From Mycobacterium triplex (lineage in GTDB: Bacteria > Actinomycetota > Actinomycetes > Mycobacteriales > Mycobacteriaceae): a stretch of 64,000 nucleotides of DNA. Within the stretch, counting starts at the first letter, position 1; each line of letters starts with the position of its first letter. Shown here one piece after another: positions 54,301 through 63,740 of this stretch. The stretch lies in contig NZ_HG964446.1 of NCBI RefSeq assembly GCF_000689255.1, forward strand, positions 3,242,871-3,306,870. Direction: 5' to 3'. The position numbers were made by a program, and so were the translations under genes. Below the pieces are notes generated by a model. That model was not told where the DNA came from and made no database searches. It was given only the letters and a program-made list of their open reading frames with translations.

Positions 54301-55474
54301 GATCGAGCAGGTGAACCAGATCATCAACCAGGGCCCCTCCTTCGGGGTGCACGTGGTGGTCACCGCCGATCGCGAATCCGAGCTGCGGCCACCGGTGCGT
54401 AGCGGATTCGGCTCCCGCATCGAGCTGCGGCTGGCCGCGGTCGAAGACGCCAAGCTGGTGCGGTCCCGGTTCGCCAAGGATGTTCCGGTCAAGCCGGGAC
54501 GCGGCATGGTCGCGGTGAACTACGTCCGACTCGACAGCGATCCGCAGGCGGGTCTGCACACGTTGGTGGCCCGTCCCGCGCTGGCCAGCACCCCCGACAA
54601 CATCTTCGAATCCGACAGTGTGATCGCCGCCGTCAGCCGGCTGGCGAGCGGCCAGGCACCTCCGGTGCGCCGGCTGCCGGCACGCTTCGGCGTGGAGCAG
54701 GTGCGGGAGCTGGCTGCCCGAGACCACCGCCAGGGCGTTGGTGTCGGCGGAATCGCCTGGGCCATCTCGGAATTGGACTTGGCGCCGGTGTACCTCAACT
54801 TCAACGAGAACGCGCACCTGATGGTGACCGGCCGACGCGAATGTGGGCGCACCACGACGCTGGCCACGATCATGTCCGAGATCGGTCGGCTGTATGCCCC
54901 GGGATCGAGCACCGCACCGACGCCGCCGGAGGGGCAGCCCTCGGCACAGGTCTGGCTGATCGACCCGCGTCGTCAGCTGCTGACCGTACTGGGCACCGAG
55001 TATGTGGAGAAGTTCGCCTACAACCTCGACGGCGTGCAGGCGCTGGTGGGGGAGCTGGCGGCGGTTCTGGCCGGTCGCCAGCCTCCGCCCGGTCTATCCG
55101 CCCAGGAGTTGCTGTCGCGGTCGTGGTGGAGCGGTCCGGAGATCTTCCTGATCGTCGACGACGTCCAGCAGCTGCCGCCGGGCTTCGATTCGCCGCTGCA
55201 CCAGATCGCTCCGTGGGTGACCCGGGCCGCCGATGTCGGTCTGCATGTCCTCGTCACCCGCACCTTCGGCGGTTGGTCTTCGGCGGGCAGCGACCCGATT
55301 CTGCGGGCCCTGCATCAGGCGAATACGCCACTGCTGGTGATGGACGCCGACCCGGACGAGGGCTTCATCCGCGGCAAGATGAAGGGTGGCCCGTTGCCCC
55401 GTGGTCGCGGCCTGCTGATGGCCGAGGACACCGGTGTATTCGTCCAGGTGGCCGCGACCGAAGTCAACAAGTAG
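51302..55474 (+). CDS. eccC5: ESX-5 type VII secretion ATPase EccC5, 1390 aa
   Basis: Two N-terminal TM segments (about residues 36-58 and 70-86), a DUF domain, then three FtsK/SpoIIIE-type ATPase domains. Walker A of domain 1 is GTTGSGKS at 500-507; domain 2 is GAGGAGKT (875-882); in domain 3 the site is GRRECGRTT with Arg1183 where the Lys should be, so it is degenerate. Walker B-like LVVVIDEFYEWF belongs to domain 1. Length agrees with EccC5 (about 1390 aa). It is the motor of ESX-5 and binds substrates and the EccB5/D5 scaffold. GTG 51302 couples it to eccB5. Confidence 0.97.
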   Translation: MKRGFARPTPEKPPVIKPENIVLPTPLSIPPPEGKPVWLIIVGVLVIGLLIGMIAMVFGSGSHVFGGAGAIFPIFMIGGVAMMMFGGRFGGQQQQMSRPKLDSMRAQFMLMLDMLRETAHESADSMDANYRWFHPAPDTLSAAVGSARMWERKPDGKDLNFGVVRVGVGMTRPEVTWGEPQNMPTDIELEPVTGKALQEFGRYQSVVYNLPKMVSLLVEPWYALIGERPQVLGLMRAIVCQLAFSHGPDHVQMVVVTSDLDEWDWVKWLPHFGDARRQDAAGNARMVYSSVREFAAEQAELFAGRGSFTPRHASSSAQTPTPHTVIIADAVDPQWEYVISAEGVDGVTFFDLTGSSMWTSVPERTLRFDDKGVIEALPRDRDTWMVIDDKPWFFALTDQVSAAEAEEFSQKLAHWRLAEAYEEIGQRVAHIGARDILAYYGVDDPGDIDFDALWGARTDTMGRSRLRVPFGNRSDNGELLFLDMKSLDEGGDGPHGVMSGTTGSGKSTLVRTVIESLMLAHPPEELQFVLADLKGGSAVKPFAGVPHVSRIITDLEEDQALMERFLDALWGEIARRKAVCDNAGVDDAKEYNSVRARMRARGQDMPPLPMLVVVIDEFYEWFRIMPTAVDVLDSIGRQGRAYWIHLMMASQTIESRAEKLMENMGYRLVLKARTAGAAQAAGVPNAVNLPAQAGLGYFRRSLEDIVRFQAEFLWRDYYSRGVTVDGEEAPVLVHSIDYIRPQLFTNSFTPLEVSVGGPDIEPPPIIGNGEVLEAESAESEEDDEGIRTPKVGTEIINQLRKIDFEPYRLWQPPLTQPIAIDELVNRFLGRPWDQDYGSARDLTFPIGIIDRPFKHDQPPWTVDTSGPGANVLILGAGGAGKTTALQTLICAAALTHTPEQIQFYCLAYSGTALTTIARLPHVGEVAGPTDPYGVRRTVAELLALVRERKRSFLEYGIASMDMFRRRKFGDEAGPVPNDGFGDVYLVVDNYRALAEENEVLIEQVNQIINQGPSFGVHVVVTADRESELRPPVRSGFGSRIELRLAAVEDAKLVRSRFAKDVPVKPGRGMVAVNYVRLDSDPQAGLHTLVARPALASTPDNIFESDSVIAAVSRLASGQAPPVRRLPARFGVEQVRELAARDHRQGVGVGGIAWAISELDLAPVYLNFNENAHLMVTGRRECGRTTTLATIMSEIGRLYAPGSSTAPTPPEGQPSAQVWLIDPRRQLLTVLGTEYVEKFAYNLDGVQALVGELAAVLAGRQPPPGLSAQELLSRSWWSGPEIFLIVDDVQQLPPGFDSPLHQIAPWVTRAADVGLHVLVTRTFGGWSSAGSDPILRALHQANTPLLVMDADPDEGFIRGKMKGGPLPRGRGLLMAEDTGVFVQVAATEVNK

Positions 55475-55481
55475 GACGGCA

Positions 55482-57098
<1,617 letters not shown>

Positions 57099-57142
57099 CG
57101 CCGCGGGTGTCGACCGACCCGAAACAGGTAAGCGAACCAAGG

Positions 57143-57226
57143 GTGAACAACCGGGCGCCGTAAATGAACGTGAGTTGGCCGGGAGTGAACAATGGTTGGC
57201 CTGGTGTGAATAGTTGGCTTCGCCGG
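57143..57226. repeat. Four 21-bp degenerate tandem units
   Basis: Units start at 57143, 57164, 57185 and 57206. The best units read GTGAACAATGGTTGGCCTGG and ATGAACGTGAGTTGGCCGGG; the first is weaker and the last opens GTGAATAGTTGG. Spacing is exactly 21 bp. It lies about 350 bp upstream of the first PPE gene. The second array at 58841 has the same spacing and the same kind of last unit. Confidence 0.65.
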
Positions 57227-57579
57227 TCGGTGGCGCGGGTATAAGCCATTAATGTCTTTCTCGAGCGGCAGTTCAGCCCAAGTGAGCTGTCGCTCGGTTG
57301 CTGATAGCGGGGGTAATCAAGGCGGGATGGGCATGACGTTCCTGACCAATCGTCCGGGAACCATGGTGGTACGCCACCATGCCGAAGTTGGCGAACGGGT
57401 GCACCGGATCCTGCCGGATTGCTTGCTCTCTGAGTTTGCTGACATATGGACGCGACTGGCTTGCGAGGAGTCGGCGGTCCGGAGGTAGCAGGTGCTTAGG
57501 CGGCCACTGATGGTTTGTACAGGTTCTTACGCGATAGCCGAGATTGCCACCGCAATCGCGGCCAATTGAGGAGGACACG
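57227..57579. other. Leader region of the PPE/PE block with a hairpin at 57362-57381
   Basis: About 350 bp without a convincing gene; the 78-codon frame at 57252 has no ribosome-binding site. Contains CATGGTGG/CCACCATG (57362-57369 and 57374-57381) with a 4-nt loop, a possible RNA structure or dyad site. GAGGAG just before 57580 serves the PPE gene. Confidence 0.5.
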
Positions 57580-58815
57580 GTGTTGGACTTCGGAGCGTTA
57601 CCGCCCGAAATCAATTCCGGTCGCATGTACGCGGGCCCGGGATCGGGGCCGATGATGGCCGCGGCCGCAGGCTGGGACGCGCTTTCGGCAGAGTTGGCCC
57701 TGGCCGCCAGTGGGTACAACTCGGTGGTGTCCGAGTTGACCAGCGGACCGTGGTTGGGGCCCGTATCGCAGCGGATGCTCGCCGCGGTCGTGCCGTACAT
57801 GACCTGGCTCAGCACAATGGCTGCCGACACCGAGCAGACCGCGATGCAGGCCCGGGGAGCCGCTGCCGCGTTCGAGGCGGCGTTCATGGCGACCGTGCCC
57901 CCGCCGGTGATCGCGGCCAACCGCTTGCAGTTGGCGACGCTGATCGCGACCAACTTCTTCGGGCAGAACTTGCCGGCGATCGCGGCCACCGAAGCCGAGT
58001 ACGCGGAGATGTGGGCCCAAGACGCCGCGACCATGTACGCCTACGCGGCCGCATCGGCGATCGAGACCGAAGTGCCCCCGATCACGTCGTCGCCGCAAAC
58101 CACCAACCCCGACGGAACGGCGAACCAGGCCCAGGCGGTGGCAAAGGCCGCCTCCGAGCCGGCCAGTCAAACCGGGCAGACCGCGACGAACTCGGGCACG
58201 CAGCTGGCCTCCAACAGCACGGTGCCGCAGATGCTGCAGCAAGTGTCGGTCAACGCGGCGGCCGGTCCGAACGCCGCCGCGCAGGATCCGCCGTGGTGGT
58301 CGGGGTGGCTCACCATTCCCACTCCGGACAACCCGATGGGACTGAACCCGAGCTTCTTCAACACGTTGCGGCAGGGCCTGCAGGCCTACTTCGGCGTGGG
58401 TCTCGGCGCCTTCGGTTATCAGATGCAGCAGCAGTTGACGTTCGGTACCGGTACCACCGCCGGTGGTAGTGGTGCGTGGTATCCGACGCCTCAGTTCGCC
58501 GGTCTGTCCGCCCTGGGCGGTGGCCACCCCGGCGGCATCGCGGCCACCGCACACCTGTCCTCCTCGATCAAAGTCGGCGGTCTGTCGGTCCCCAACACCT
58601 GGGCCAACGCCGCACCCGCCGCCGTGGAGGAACCAGCCATCCACGCCACCACCGTCAACTACGCCACCAGCGCCACCAGCGCCACCGGACCCACCAACAA
58701 CGGAGTCCTGCAGGGCATGCCCATGACCGGCACCGGACGACGCGCCGCCACCGGCTTCACCCACAAATACGGCTTCAAACGCAACGTCCTCATCCGACCC
58801 CCCTCGGCAGGGTAG
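57580..58815 (+). CDS. PPE family protein, subtype A, SVP group (PPE25-like), 411 aa
   Basis: Starts at GTG 57580 with GAGGAG six nt upstream: [20 protein letters not shown] is the PPE N-terminus, and the 180-residue helical domain carries the WLG motif ([10 protein letters not shown]). The C-terminal domain has GGLSVPNTW (the GxxSVPxxW motif) and ends [16 protein letters not shown]. It should pair with a PE protein and be exported by ESX-5. The end of the gene is almost identical at DNA level to the PPE gene at 62444. Confidence 0.95.
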   Translation: MLDFGALPPEINSGRMYAGPGSGPMMAAAAGWDALSAELALAASGYNSVVSELTSGPWLGPVSQRMLAAVVPYMTWLSTMAADTEQTAMQARGAAAAFEAAFMATVPPPVIAANRLQLATLIATNFFGQNLPAIAATEAEYAEMWAQDAATMYAYAAASAIETEVPPITSSPQTTNPDGTANQAQAVAKAASEPASQTGQTATNSGTQLASNSTVPQMLQQVSVNAAAGPNAAAQDPPWWSGWLTIPTPDNPMGLNPSFFNTLRQGLQAYFGVGLGAFGYQMQQQLTFGTGTTAGGSGAWYPTPQFAGLSALGGGHPGGIAATAHLSSSIKVGGLSVPNTWANAAPAAVEEPAIHATTVNYATSATSATGPTNNGVLQGMPMTGTGRRAATGFTHKYGFKRNVLIRPPSAG

Positions 58816-58840
58816 GGGCGAAGTGGAATTGGAATCCCGA

Positions 58841-58903
58841 GGAACAGAAGTGTCTGCCAGATGAACAGAGGTTGTCCGGATCTGAATAGTTCGTAGGGGC
58901 AGG
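58841..58903. repeat. Second 21-bp array, upstream of the PE gene
   Basis: Units begin at 58841, 58862 and 58883 with GGAACAGAAG, TGAACAGAGGTTGTCCGG and TGAATAGTTCG. Spacing is exactly 21 bp. Like the array at 57143 it has a TGAACA-type start, a GTTG-type middle and a terminal TGAATAGTT unit. It lies about 85 bp upstream of the PE start. Confidence 0.6.
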
Positions 58904-58988
58904 GCAAGTCCATCTACGAGCGAACTAACGTCATCATCAAGAAAACCCGCCGGTGTTCGCACCGGACGGTTACTGAGGAGGGAATCAC

Positions 58989-59288
58989 ATGTCGTTTGTG
59001 ACAACGCAGCCAGAGGCGTTGGCGGCGGCGGCGAGCACGTTGCAGGGGATCGGTTCGGCGCTGACCGCCCAGAATGCTGCGGCCGCGGCCCCGACAACGG
59101 GTGTGGTACCGGCCGCTGCCGACGAGGTGTCGGCGCTGACGGCGGCGCAGTTTGCTGCACACGCCCAGATGTATCAGGCGGTCAGTGCCCAGGCAACGGC
59201 GATTCACGAGCAGTTCGTCAACACCTTGAGCATGAGCTCGGGGTCATATGCGCTGACAGAAGCGGCCAACGCGGCCGCGGCCGGCTAA
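58989..59288 (+). CDS. PE family protein (PE18-like), 99 aa
   Basis: Opens MSFVTTQPEALAAAASTLQG, with the PE dipeptide at positions 8-9. Two helices are separated by a short turn, and the C-terminal YALTE gives the YxxxD/E secretion motif. No C-terminal extension, so it is a bare PE that should pair with a PPE and leave through ESX-5. It is followed after 10 nt by a PPE gene, the usual PE-PPE pair order. Confidence 0.95.
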   Translation: MSFVTTQPEALAAAASTLQGIGSALTAQNAAAAAPTTGVVPAAADEVSALTAAQFAAHAQMYQAVSAQATAIHEQFVNTLSMSSGSYALTEAANAAAAG

Positions 59289-59298
59289 GGGGATCACG

Positions 59299-60507
59299 AT
59301 GATTGATTTTGGAGCGCTACCTCCTGAAGTGAACTCCGCCCGGATGTATGCCGGCGCCGGTTCGACGTCGATGACGACGGCGGCTTCGGCCTGGCGTTCG
59401 CTCGCCGCGGAGCTGAATTCGGCCGCGCTGGGTTACGACAACGTGATCACGCAGTTGTCCAGTGAGGAGTGGCTGGGGCCGGCCTCGGCCGCCGCGGTCC
59501 AGGCGCTGACGCCCTATGTCTCCTGGATGAAGACCACCGCGGTCCAGGCCGAAGAGGCTGCCCAACAGCTCGACTCGGCCGCGGTGGCGTTTGAGACGGC
59601 GTTCGCCTCGGTGGTGCCGCCGCCGCTGATCGCGCAGAACCGTGCGCTGTTGACCCAGGCGTTGCAGACCAACGTGCTGGGTCAGAACACCGGGGTCATC
59701 GCCCAGCTCGAGTCGCAGTATGGCCAGATGTGGGCCCAGGACGCGACCACGATGTACTCCTACGCCGGGCAGTCGGCGACGGCGGCCAAGGTGACCCCGT
59801 TCAAGGACGCGCCGGAGGTGTCGACCCAGGATGCCGGGGCCAAGCAGGGCGCGGCGACCTCGCAAGCGTCGGCCACCGGGGCGGGCAATGCCGCCAAGAC
59901 CACCGCGGATGCGATCGAGCAGACGCCCAACACGATCAAGGCTGCGGCCGCCCCGGCGGCCACGGCGACGGATCCGTTTACCGAGGCGTGGTTCTTGTTG
60001 ACCGGGCAGACCACGTTGCCGAGCAGCTTTGCGACCTTCATCAATGGTCTGAGCCCGTTCGCGGGTTTTGCCTATAACACCGAGGGTCTGCCGTACTTCT
60101 CGGTCGGTATGGGCAACAGTGGTGTGCAGATCGCCAAAAGTACCGGGGCGATCGGCGGTGCGGCCGCCAGCGCGGCCGCGGCGGCGCCCAAGGGGTTGGC
60201 CGGTCTGGGTGGCATGCTGGGCGGCGGTGCGCATGCCGCGCCCGCGGTGGCCGCGGGTCTGGGCAATGCGGCCTCGGTCGGGCGGCTGTCGGTGCCGGCC
60301 GTCTGGTCGGGGGCGGCCCCCGCGGTCAGCCATGCCGCCGCCGTACCGGTCAGTGCCATCGCCGCGGCTCCCGAGGCGGCCGGTTCGGGCAACCTGCTCG
60401 GTGGCATGCCGCTGGCCGGCATGGGCGGCCAGGGAGGCTTCGGCGCGTCGGGCCCCCGCTACGGCTTCCGCCCCACGGTGATGGCCCGCCCACCCTTCGC
60501 CGGGTAG
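59299..60507 (+). CDS. PPE family protein, subtype B, SVP group (PPE26-like), 402 aa
   Basis: [21 protein letters not shown] opening, WLG in [10 protein letters not shown], the GRLSVPAVW motif (GxxSVPxxW) near residue 330 and the tail GPRYGFRPTVMARPPFAG. AAGGGGATC precedes ATG 59299, 10 nt after the PE stop, so the PE and this PPE are the pair. Much of its first 200 bases is shared nearly identically with the partial gene at 63741. Confidence 0.95.
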   Translation: MIDFGALPPEVNSARMYAGAGSTSMTTAASAWRSLAAELNSAALGYDNVITQLSSEEWLGPASAAAVQALTPYVSWMKTTAVQAEEAAQQLDSAAVAFETAFASVVPPPLIAQNRALLTQALQTNVLGQNTGVIAQLESQYGQMWAQDATTMYSYAGQSATAAKVTPFKDAPEVSTQDAGAKQGAATSQASATGAGNAAKTTADAIEQTPNTIKAAAAPAATATDPFTEAWFLLTGQTTLPSSFATFINGLSPFAGFAYNTEGLPYFSVGMGNSGVQIAKSTGAIGGAAASAAAAAPKGLAGLGGMLGGGAHAAPAVAAGLGNAASVGRLSVPAVWSGAAPAVSHAAAVPVSAIAAAPEAAGSGNLLGGMPLAGMGGQGGFGASGPRYGFRPTVMARPPFAG

Positions 60508-60524
60508 CCATCGGATTCACTTCG

Positions 60525-60568
60525 AATGCACGCATGACGGCCACGCCGTCATGCGTGCATTTTGTTTG
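60525..60568 (+). terminator. Strong intrinsic terminator after the PE-PPE pair
   Basis: Arms 60525-60540 (AATGCACGCATGACGG) and 60546-60561 are exact reverse complements with a 5-nt spacer, which pairs one step further to leave a 3-nt loop. TTTGTTT follows. A canonical stem plus T-rich run is unusual in mycobacteria. The remaining 280 bp to the next PPE gene hold no obvious gene. Confidence 0.8.
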
Positions 60569-60850
60569 TCCCAACCCGGCCTGAGGGGTCGAAAAACGCT
60601 GTAGTCGAGCGCATTTCACGCTGTCCGTGACATACCGGAAACTCGACCCCGCGGGTCGTGTCCGGCGTCGGAGCTCGCTCGCCTTCGGAGTCACAGCTGC
60701 CAGACTGCCAGGACGACCCGCACGTCGCCAACGGATGCCGGCACCCGACAACGGGCGTCGTCAAAAGTCGAAACTCGTAGATCCGCAGGGCTATTCGCGA
60801 TGGAATCTAGTCACCACGCGCAATCCGACCGGGATCCAGGAGGCTCAAGC

Positions 60851-62086
60851 ATGTCGATTGATTTTGGGGCGTTGCCGCCGGAGGTCAACTCCGCGCGCCT
60901 GTACGCGGGCGCGGGTGCGACGTCGATGATCACGGCAGCCTCTGCGTGGAATTCTCTTGCCGCCGAACTGAACTCGGCTGCGATGGGCTACCAGAACGTG
61001 ATCACTCAGTTGTCTAGTGAGGAGTGGCTGGGGCCGGCCTCGGCGAAGGCAGTCCAAGCCCTGACTCCGTATGTGACGTGGGTGAAAACCACTGCGGCTC
61101 AGGCTGAACACGCAGCCCAGCAGCTGTCGTCGGCCTCGGCGGCGTTCGAAGCCGCGTTTTCCTCGATCGTTCCGCCGCCGATGGTCGCGCAAAATCGTGC
61201 CCTGCTTGCCCAGGCGATGGCAAGCAACGCGCTGGGCCAAAACAGCGGGCTCATCGCTCAGCTCGAGTCGCAATACGGTCATATGTGGGCCCAGGACGCG
61301 ACCACGATGTACAACTACGCGGCTCAGTCGGCCTCGGCGACCAAGGTGACCCCGTTCAAGTCGGCACCCGAGGTCACCGACCCCTCCGGCCAGGCCAAGC
61401 AGGGTGCGGCGACGTCGGCGGCATCGGGCACGGCGGCGGGCAACGCCGCGAGCACGACAGCGAGTGCGATCCAGCAGACACCCAGCACGCTGCAGTCCGC
61501 GGCGACGCCCGCGGCGCAGGCCGCTGCCGCCGCCGCAACGCCCACCGACCCCTTCACCGAACTGTGGTTCCTGCTGACCGGGCAGACCACGTTGCCCAAC
61601 AGCTTCGCCTCGTTCGTCAACGGCTTTAGCCCGTTCGCCGGTTTCGCCTATAACACCGAGGGTCTGCCGTACTTCTCCGTCGGTATGGGCAACAGCGGTG
61701 TGCAGATCGCCAAGAGTACGGGCGGCATCGTTTCGGCCACCGCCAGCGCGGCGTCGGCGGCCCCCAAGGGGTTGGCCGGTCTGGGCGGCATGCTCGGCGG
61801 CGGTGCTACCCACGCGGCGCCGGCGGTCGCCGCGGGTCTGGGCAACGCTGCCTCGGTCGGCCGGCTCTCGGTGCCGGCCGTCTGGTCCGGGGCGGCCCCC
61901 GCAGTCAGCCACGCCGCCGCCGTACCGGTCAGCGCCGTCACCGCGGCCCCCGAAGCCGCGGGTTCGGGCAACCTGCTCGGCGGCATGCCGTTGGCCGGCA
62001 TGGGCGGCGCCCACGGGGTCGGCGCCGCCGGCCCCCGCTACGGCTTCAAGCCCACCGTCATGGCCCGCCCACCCTTCGCCGGCTGA
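60851..62086 (+). CDS. PPE family protein, subtype B, SVP group (PPE27-like), 411 aa
   Basis: [22 protein letters not shown] opening, [14 protein letters not shown], the GRLSVPAVW motif and tail GPRYGFKPTVMARPPFAG. Its first about 55 nt and its ribosome-binding site context (CAGGAGG) are shared with the partial gene at 63741. A frame back to 60800 adds an unsupported leader. No PE gene lies directly before it. Confidence 0.95.
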   Translation: MSIDFGALPPEVNSARLYAGAGATSMITAASAWNSLAAELNSAAMGYQNVITQLSSEEWLGPASAKAVQALTPYVTWVKTTAAQAEHAAQQLSSASAAFEAAFSSIVPPPMVAQNRALLAQAMASNALGQNSGLIAQLESQYGHMWAQDATTMYNYAAQSASATKVTPFKSAPEVTDPSGQAKQGAATSAASGTAAGNAASTTASAIQQTPSTLQSAATPAAQAAAAAATPTDPFTELWFLLTGQTTLPNSFASFVNGFSPFAGFAYNTEGLPYFSVGMGNSGVQIAKSTGGIVSATASAASAAPKGLAGLGGMLGGGATHAAPAVAAGLGNAASVGRLSVPAVWSGAAPAVSHAAAVPVSAVTAAPEAAGSGNLLGGMPLAGMGGAHGVGAAGPRYGFKPTVMARPPFAG

Positions 62087-62443
62087 CCCGACGTCGGCTC
62101 CGCCGGTTTTAGCCGCGAGCGGATTTTTATCCGGCGGCGAAGTCGTCGCTCCCGTCAAAAAGTCGAGAGTGCTCGCTGCCGACGCCGTCGCCGCGCCGCA
62201 GCGGTCACGCATTCCAGCAGTTGAAGGTGTGAATTCGCGCAGCGGCAGACCGCCCGCACCATCTTGTACTTCTGTCGGATAACCGCACGCGTCGGCGCGG
62301 CCGTCACGCGCCCGGTCGGATCACGCGGCCACAGGCGAACAGCCGCGCACCTTAGCCTCGCAACCGAGCAATTTCGGTGAAGGTCGTCGACCAATTCCAG
62401 CTGCGAGGAACACATGCCGTTCGAACCGGGCGCCGCCTAGACC
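62087..62443. other. Intergenic region before the second subtype A PPE gene
   Basis: About 357 bp with no real gene. At 62414-62440 is an eight-codon frame (MPFEPGAA, TAG) with GCGAGGAACAC just before its ATG, ending 3 nt before the PPE start codon; it may be a leader peptide or chance. The DNA at 62100-62137 can form a weak CCGCCGG/CCGGCGG stem. Confidence 0.45.
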
Positions 62444-63649
62444 ATGGATTACGGTGCCGTACCGCCAGAGATCACCTCGGCCCTGATGTATGCGGGTCCG
62501 GGGTCGGGTCCGTTGATGGCCGCGGCCGCGGGTTGGGACGGGCTGGCGGCAGAACTGTCCACCGCGGCCAGCGGCTACAGCTCGGTGGTTTCCGAACTGA
62601 GCGGCGCGCCGTGGATCGGGCCGGCGTCGGCGTCGATGGTGTCAGCGGTGTCGCCCTATGTGGCGTGGCTGAGTGCGGTGGGCGCCCAGGCCGAGGAGAC
62701 CGCCGCGCAGGCGCGGGCCGCTGCCGGCGCGTTCGAGGCGGCGTTCATGGCGACCGTGCCGCCGCCGGTGGTCGCGGCCAACCGCGTGTTGCTGGCGACC
62801 CTGATCGCGACCAACTTCTTCGGCCAGAACACCCCGGCGATCGCGGCCACCGAAGCCGAGTACGCGCAGATGTGGGCCCAAGACGCCGCCGCGATGTTCG
62901 GCTATGCCGCCGCATCGGCGCTCGCCACGGAATTGACCCCGTTCACGTCGTCGCCGCAAACCACCGACCCAGCCGGGACGACGAACCAGGCCCAGGCGGT
63001 GGCTAAAGCCGCTTCCGAGCCCGCAGGCCAGTCCGGGCAGACGGCGGCCAACGCCGGCACGCAAGCGCTGCAACAGGTTTCGTCAAACGCGGCCGCGGCT
63101 GGCGATCCGGCTGCCGCCCAGGACTCGCCGTGGTGGTCGGGGTGGTTCACCATCCCCACTCCGGACAACCCCATGGGGTGGAGCTCCAATGTTCCCCAGG
63201 TTCTCTTCAAGCAGCTGACCGGCTTTCCCTACTTCGGAACGGGTCTCGGTTCCTTCGGTTACTCCATTCAGCAACAGACGACATTCGGTTTGGGAACGAC
63301 GGCCGGCGCCAGTGGTGCGTGGTATCCGACGCCGCAGTTCGCCGGCCTGTCCGCCCTGGGCGGTGGCCACCCCGGCGGCATCGCGGCCACCGCACACCTG
63401 TCCTCCTCGATCAAAGTCGGCGGTCTGTCGGTCCCCAACACCTGGGCCAACGCCGCACCCGCCGCCGTGGAGGAACCAGCCATCCACGCCACCACCGTCA
63501 ACTACGCCACCAGCGCCACCGGACCCACCAACAACGGAGTCCTGCAGGGCATGCCCATGACCGGCACCGGACGACGCGCCGCCACCGGCTTCACCCACAA
63601 ATACGGCTTCAAACGCAACGTCCTCATCCGACCCCCCTCGGCAGGATGA
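62444..63649 (+). CDS. PPE family protein, subtype A, SVP group, 401 aa
   Basis: [20 protein letters not shown] opening, [10 protein letters not shown] (WxG position), C-terminal GGLSVPNTW and [16 protein letters not shown]. Paralogue of the gene at 57580; the last about 330 bp are nearly identical in DNA except for the loss of one 9-bp unit (AGCGCCACC) and a few substitutions. The N-terminal half is more diverged, which points to gene conversion of the C-terminal part. There is no obvious ribosome-binding site of normal spacing before the ATG. Confidence 0.93.
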   Translation: MDYGAVPPEITSALMYAGPGSGPLMAAAAGWDGLAAELSTAASGYSSVVSELSGAPWIGPASASMVSAVSPYVAWLSAVGAQAEETAAQARAAAGAFEAAFMATVPPPVVAANRVLLATLIATNFFGQNTPAIAATEAEYAQMWAQDAAAMFGYAAASALATELTPFTSSPQTTDPAGTTNQAQAVAKAASEPAGQSGQTAANAGTQALQQVSSNAAAAGDPAAAQDSPWWSGWFTIPTPDNPMGWSSNVPQVLFKQLTGFPYFGTGLGSFGYSIQQQTTFGLGTTAGASGAWYPTPQFAGLSALGGGHPGGIAATAHLSSSIKVGGLSVPNTWANAAPAAVEEPAIHATTVNYATSATGPTNNGVLQGMPMTGTGRRAATGFTHKYGFKRNVLIRPPSAG

Positions 63650-63740
63650 CCCGTGTCTGCTTCCGCGACCACACTCGTTTCGCTATCCACCACCGATTCG
63701 CGGCACCTTGGCGGTCCGCCCAACATCCAGGAGCTCAGCC

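Noticed and set aside
52847..54817. 656-codon minus-strand frame inside eccC5
   Set aside because: Antisense shadow of a strongly conserved gene with intact ATPase motifs.
57252..57488. 78-codon frame opening MSF, like a PE start
   Set aside because: No PE motif after the first residues and no ribosome-binding site; probably chance.
57598..59160. 520-codon minus-strand frame across the first PPE and PE
   Set aside because: Gly/Arg-rich antisense of PPE repeats; no start signal, no domain.
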